A model generated the notes under the pieces. It saw only the letters and a program-made list of their open reading frames with translations. It did not search any database and was not told where the DNA came from. From Sphingopyxis solisilvae (GTDB taxonomy: Bacteria > Pseudomonadota > Alphaproteobacteria > Sphingomonadales > Sphingomonadaceae): 64,000 nt of DNA. The stretch is from positions 62,001-126,000 of the forward strand of contig NZ_JADKYM010000008.1 in the NCBI RefSeq assembly GCF_015475875.1, in the 5' to 3' direction. How positions within the stretch are numbered: position 1 is the stretch's first letter; the number at the start of each line of letters is the position of its first letter. Below are positions 61,884 to 64,000 of the stretch, one piece after another. The translations under genes were made by a program, and so were the position numbers.

Positions 61884-62093
61884 TCAGGCGGCGTGGGCTT
61901 CGACGTCGAACGAGGTGACGAGCGGCGGGCCGCCTGACGTCATCGGAAACATCTCAAGATAGAGTTCGACCGCCTCACGCAAATTGGCGATCGCGTCTTC
62001 GATCGTTTCGCCCTGACTGGTCGTTCCGGTTTCGGGATTATAGGCAACGAAACCGCCTTCTTTCGCCGGGGTCAGCACAGCTGTTACCTGCAT
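61884..62093 (-). CDS. hicB: HicB-family antitoxin, short form
   Basis: 69 residues: VTAVLTPAKEGGFVAYNPE, TTSQGETIEDAIANLREAVE and LYLEMFPM form the partial RNase H-like HicB fold that binds HicA. The usual C-terminal ribbon-helix-helix or HTH is absent, so it can neutralise the toxin but probably not repress the operon by itself. Antitoxin is encoded before toxin. Confidence 0.88.
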   Translation of the reverse strand: MQVTAVLTPAKEGGFVAYNPETGTTSQGETIEDAIANLREAVELYLEMFPMTSGGPPLVTSFDVEAHAA

Positions 62094-62117
62094 GATCTTT
62101 TCCTTCCGACGGACATC

Positions 62118-62720
62118 CTACTTCGCCGCCTTCTTAAGCGCCAGCCGCACCAGCGCATCGAGACCAGCTTCCGCGCCCAATTCCTCGCTCGCCGCCGCGA
62201 CCGCGGCGCTCGCTTCGCCGGGTTTGAAGCCGAGGCCGGTGAGGGCGGTGACGGCGTCGGCGAGGGGGCCGGGGGTGGTGGGTATGTAGGTCGCGCCGCT
62301 GCCCGCTATGCCACCGAGCGCGCCGGCCTTGTCCTTCAATTCATGGGTGATCCGCTGCGCCAGTTTCGGGCCGACGCCGTTGGCGCGCGCGATCATCGCG
62401 CTGTCGCCGCTGGCGAGCGCGCGTTGCAGGTCGCTGATTTCGAGCGCCGAGAGGATCGCGAGCGCGACCTTGGCGCCGACGCCCTGGACGCTGGTGAGCA
62501 GGCGGAACCAGTCGCGCTCCTCGGCCTTGGCAAAGCCGAGCAGGCGCAGGAAATCTTCGCCGACCAGCATTTCGGTGTGGATGGTCACCTCGCCGCCGGT
62601 GGCGCCGAGCGCGTCGAGCGTGCGTGCCGATGCCTCAACCAGATAACCGACGCCGCCGACGTCGATCACCGCATGGCCTGCGCCGCTGGAGTCCAGCCGT
62701 CCGGTAAGTTTTGCGATCAT
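62118..62720 (-). CDS. ruvA: Holliday junction protein RuvA
   Basis: 200 residues from ATG 62720 ([20 protein letters not shown]); the upstream frame to 62783 runs into repeat R3. Domain I OB fold ([16 protein letters not shown]), domain II helix-hairpin-helix pairs ([37 protein letters not shown]) and domain III ([20 protein letters not shown]) contacting RuvB. Separated from ruvC by repeat R3 and from ruvB by four unrelated genes. Confidence 0.96.
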   Translation of the reverse strand: MIAKLTGRLDSSGAGHAVIDVGGVGYLVEASARTLDALGATGGEVTIHTEMLVGEDFLRLLGFAKAEERDWFRLLTSVQGVGAKVALAILSALEISDLQRALASGDSAMIARANGVGPKLAQRITHELKDKAGALGGIAGSGATYIPTTPGPLADAVTALTGLGFKPGEASAAVAAASEELGAEAGLDALVRLALKKAAK

Positions 62721-62773
62721 TTGCTGTGCGTAGCGCGGGGAGAATGAAAAGGGAACAGGGAAGGAGAAAGGGG

Positions 62774-63022
62774 TCTCACGCAAAGGCGCAAAGGCGCGAA
62801 GAAGAATGATACAGGATTGTTCTCACACAAAGACACAAAGAGGGCGGTTGCTGCCGCTGGCTGAGCGGTTGACGACCGACCTTCGCGGTTGAAGGCCGGA
62901 CGAAGTCCGGCAAGGAAATGAAGCCACCACTGAGGAAGACGCAACGCCGCTGTAGGAACCGACATCTTTGTGTCTTTGTGTGAGATTTCCTTTTCTTTGC
63001 GCCTTCGCGCCTTTGCGTGAGA
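62774..63022. repeat. Composite nested inverted repeat R3
   Basis: Outer arms 62774-62803 and 62993-63022 match in 28 of 30 positions (TCTCACGCAAAGG family). Inner arms 62821-62841 and 62965-62985 are perfect over 21 bp (TCTCACACAAAG family). The two arm families share the same heptamer rhythm (CAAAG repeated). The core, 62842-62964, carries no gene. It lies between ruvC and ruvA within one operon. Confidence 0.85.
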
Positions 63023-63027
63023 TATTT

Positions 63028-63501
63028 CTAATACCGCGACCGGTGGTTCGCATGGCAGATTGCGACCGCCAGCGCATCCGCGGCATCCGCCCCCGCGACC
63101 TTCGCGCCGGGCAGCAGCACGCGCAGCATCGCCTGCACCTGCTCCTTTGCCGCACTGCCCGTGCCGACGATCGCTTTCTTGACGAGGCGCGGAGCATATT
63201 CGGTCACGCCGAGCCCACCGCGGGCGCAGCCGAGCAGGACGACGCCGCGCGCGTGCGCCAGCTTCAGCGTCGATTGCGGGTTGTCGTTGACGAACACTTC
63301 CTCGACGGCGGCGCATTGCGGCGCATGGTCGGCGATCACCGCCGCCAGCACGGTGTCGAGATGCGCGAGGCGGTCGGGCAGGGGGGCTTTGGCGTCGGTC
63401 TTGATCTGACCGTTCGCGATGTGGCTGATCCGGCTCCCCTCGGTGCGGATGACGCCCCAGCCGGTGCAGCTGAGCGAGGGGTCGAGGCCGAGGATGATCA
63501 T
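63028..63501 (-). CDS. ruvC: Holliday junction resolvase RuvC
   Basis: 157 residues from ATG 63501 ([16 protein letters not shown]); the longer frame is repeat R4. The catalytic acids are visible: Asp7 in GLDPSL, Glu in AAVEEVFVN, and the pair in [16 protein letters not shown]. RNase H-like fold, complete. Confidence 0.95.
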   Translation of the reverse strand: MIILGLDPSLSCTGWGVIRTEGSRISHIANGQIKTDAKAPLPDRLAHLDTVLAAVIADHAPQCAAVEEVFVNDNPQSTLKLAHARGVVLLGCARGGLGVTEYAPRLVKKAIVGTGSAAKEQVQAMLRVLLPGAKVAGADAADALAVAICHANHRSRY

Positions 63502-63508
63502 ATTTTCG

Positions 63509-63704
63509 ATCCTCCCTGTCGCGAAGCGATGGGGAGGTGGCAGCGCGGAGCGCTGACGGAGGGGCGATGGCGCAAACGTCGCGGCCCCTCCACCCCTCGC
63601 TTCGCGAGAGTGCTCGGTCGCCCAGTCCCCCGGACTGGGCTTGGATTGCCGGGGGCAATCCAACCGCGCACTCCCCCTCCCCATGGCTTCGCCACAGGGA
63701 GGAT
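63509..63704. repeat. Composite palindromic repeat R4
   Basis: Outer arms 63509-63540 and 63671-63704 are imperfect inverted copies (ATCCTCCCTGT...GGGGAGG). Inside are hairpins CCCAGTCC/GGACTGGG (63621-63639) and TTGGATTGC/GCAATCCAA (63641-63663). It fills the gap between yebC and ruvC; the TGGATTGC motif also occurs in R2. Confidence 0.75.
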
Positions 63705-63709
63705 ATTCA

Positions 63710-64000
63710 TCAACCCAGTTTCTCCATCACCGCGTCGGGGATTTCATAATTGCCCCACACGGTCTGGACATCGTCGTCGTCGTCGAGCGTGTCGATCAGC
63801 TTGAACAGCGTCTGCGCGGTCGCTTCGTCGGCGACTTCGCTTTTCAGGGTCGGACGCCACGCCAGCTTGACGCCTTCGGCTTCGCCCAGCTTCGCTTCGA
63901 GCGCCTTCGCGACCTCGTGCAGGCTGTCGACGCTGGTCCAGATGTCGTGGCCGTCGTCGGACGATTCGACATCGTCGGCGCCGGCATCGAGCGCGGCTTC
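63710..64000 (-). CDS. yebC: YebC/PmpR-family protein, C-terminal part (5' end outside window)
   Basis: The minus strand is open from base 64000 to the stop at 63712-63710, giving the last 96 residues. Blocks such as [40 protein letters not shown] and [20 protein letters not shown], ending [10 protein letters not shown], are typical of the third domain of YebC. Proteins of this family act as transcription regulators or ribosome-associated factors; yebC commonly precedes ruvC. Confidence 0.93.
   Translation of the reverse strand, partial: EAALDAGADDVESSDDGHDIWTSVDSLHEVAKALEAKLGEAEGVKLAWRPTLKSEVADEATAQTLFKLIDTLDDDDDVQTVWGNYEIPDAVMEKLG

Overview
The window looks like part of an alphaproteobacterial chromosome, most likely a sphingomonad (Sphingopyxis or a relative). 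The evidence is the high GC content, the gene order ybgC-tolQRAB-pal and yebC-ruvC-ruvA-ruvB, the complete gspC-to-gspO type II secretion (T2SS) operon, TonB-receptor biology, small sphingomonad-type proteins (DUF5818-like, DUF6961-like) and several families of intergenic nested palindromes. Genus is inference.

Left part, 1 to about 37,780: accessory DNA. It opens inside a phage terminase large subunit, followed by a small nuclease/XRE cluster and a large serine recombinase with two ParB-like genes. Next is an RNA-repair module: rtcR facing rtcBA, with a sigma-54 promoter, a 16-bp palindrome as a likely activator site, and a strongly structured leader. Defence locus I (12.3-22.7 kb) has Vsr, a C5-cytosine methyltransferase, a broken second Vsr, and a tightly overlapping five-gene operon: XRE-Z1 helicase, DUF4420-type PD-(D/E)XK protein, GHKL ATPase and two unrecognised proteins. 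Two regulator/enzyme pairs (AraC-SDR, LysR-DJ-1/PfpI) follow. Defence locus II (27.1-35.1 kb) has a PD-(D/E)XK-like protein, Vsr, a second C5-methyltransferase and a GHKL ATPase on the minus strand; a second, paralogous GHKL ATPase and a Rossmann methyltransferase-like protein lie divergently. A 5'-truncated recombinase, a repeat pair and a tRNA-Leu(GAG) whose 3' end faces the island suggest the right boundary of an integrated island.

Right part, 37.8-64 kb: core-type genes. A lipoprotein and a TonB-dependent receptor precede gspCDEFGHIJKLMNO. Upstream of both the lipoprotein and gspC there are arrays of 7-bp direct repeats at exact 11-bp spacing, each ending 10 bp before a TAG-type -10 box. 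These look like tandem Pho boxes, so the surface lipoprotein, its receptor and the secretion machine are probably induced together by phosphate starvation. Converging on this is ybgC-tolQRAB-pal. Last comes yebC-ruvC-ruvA-hicB-hicA-gfa-had-ruvB, a Holliday-junction operon carrying an inserted toxin-antitoxin pair. Four composite inverted-repeat elements (152-249 bp) fill intergenic gaps in this part.

Best candidates for new biology: locus II with its paired divergent GHKL ATPases, HEPN-like tail and methyltransferase-like partner; the rtcBA leader RNA; the duplicated Pho-box architecture over lipoprotein/TonB/T2SS; and the Z1 operon with a built-in XRE domain and two unrecognised proteins.
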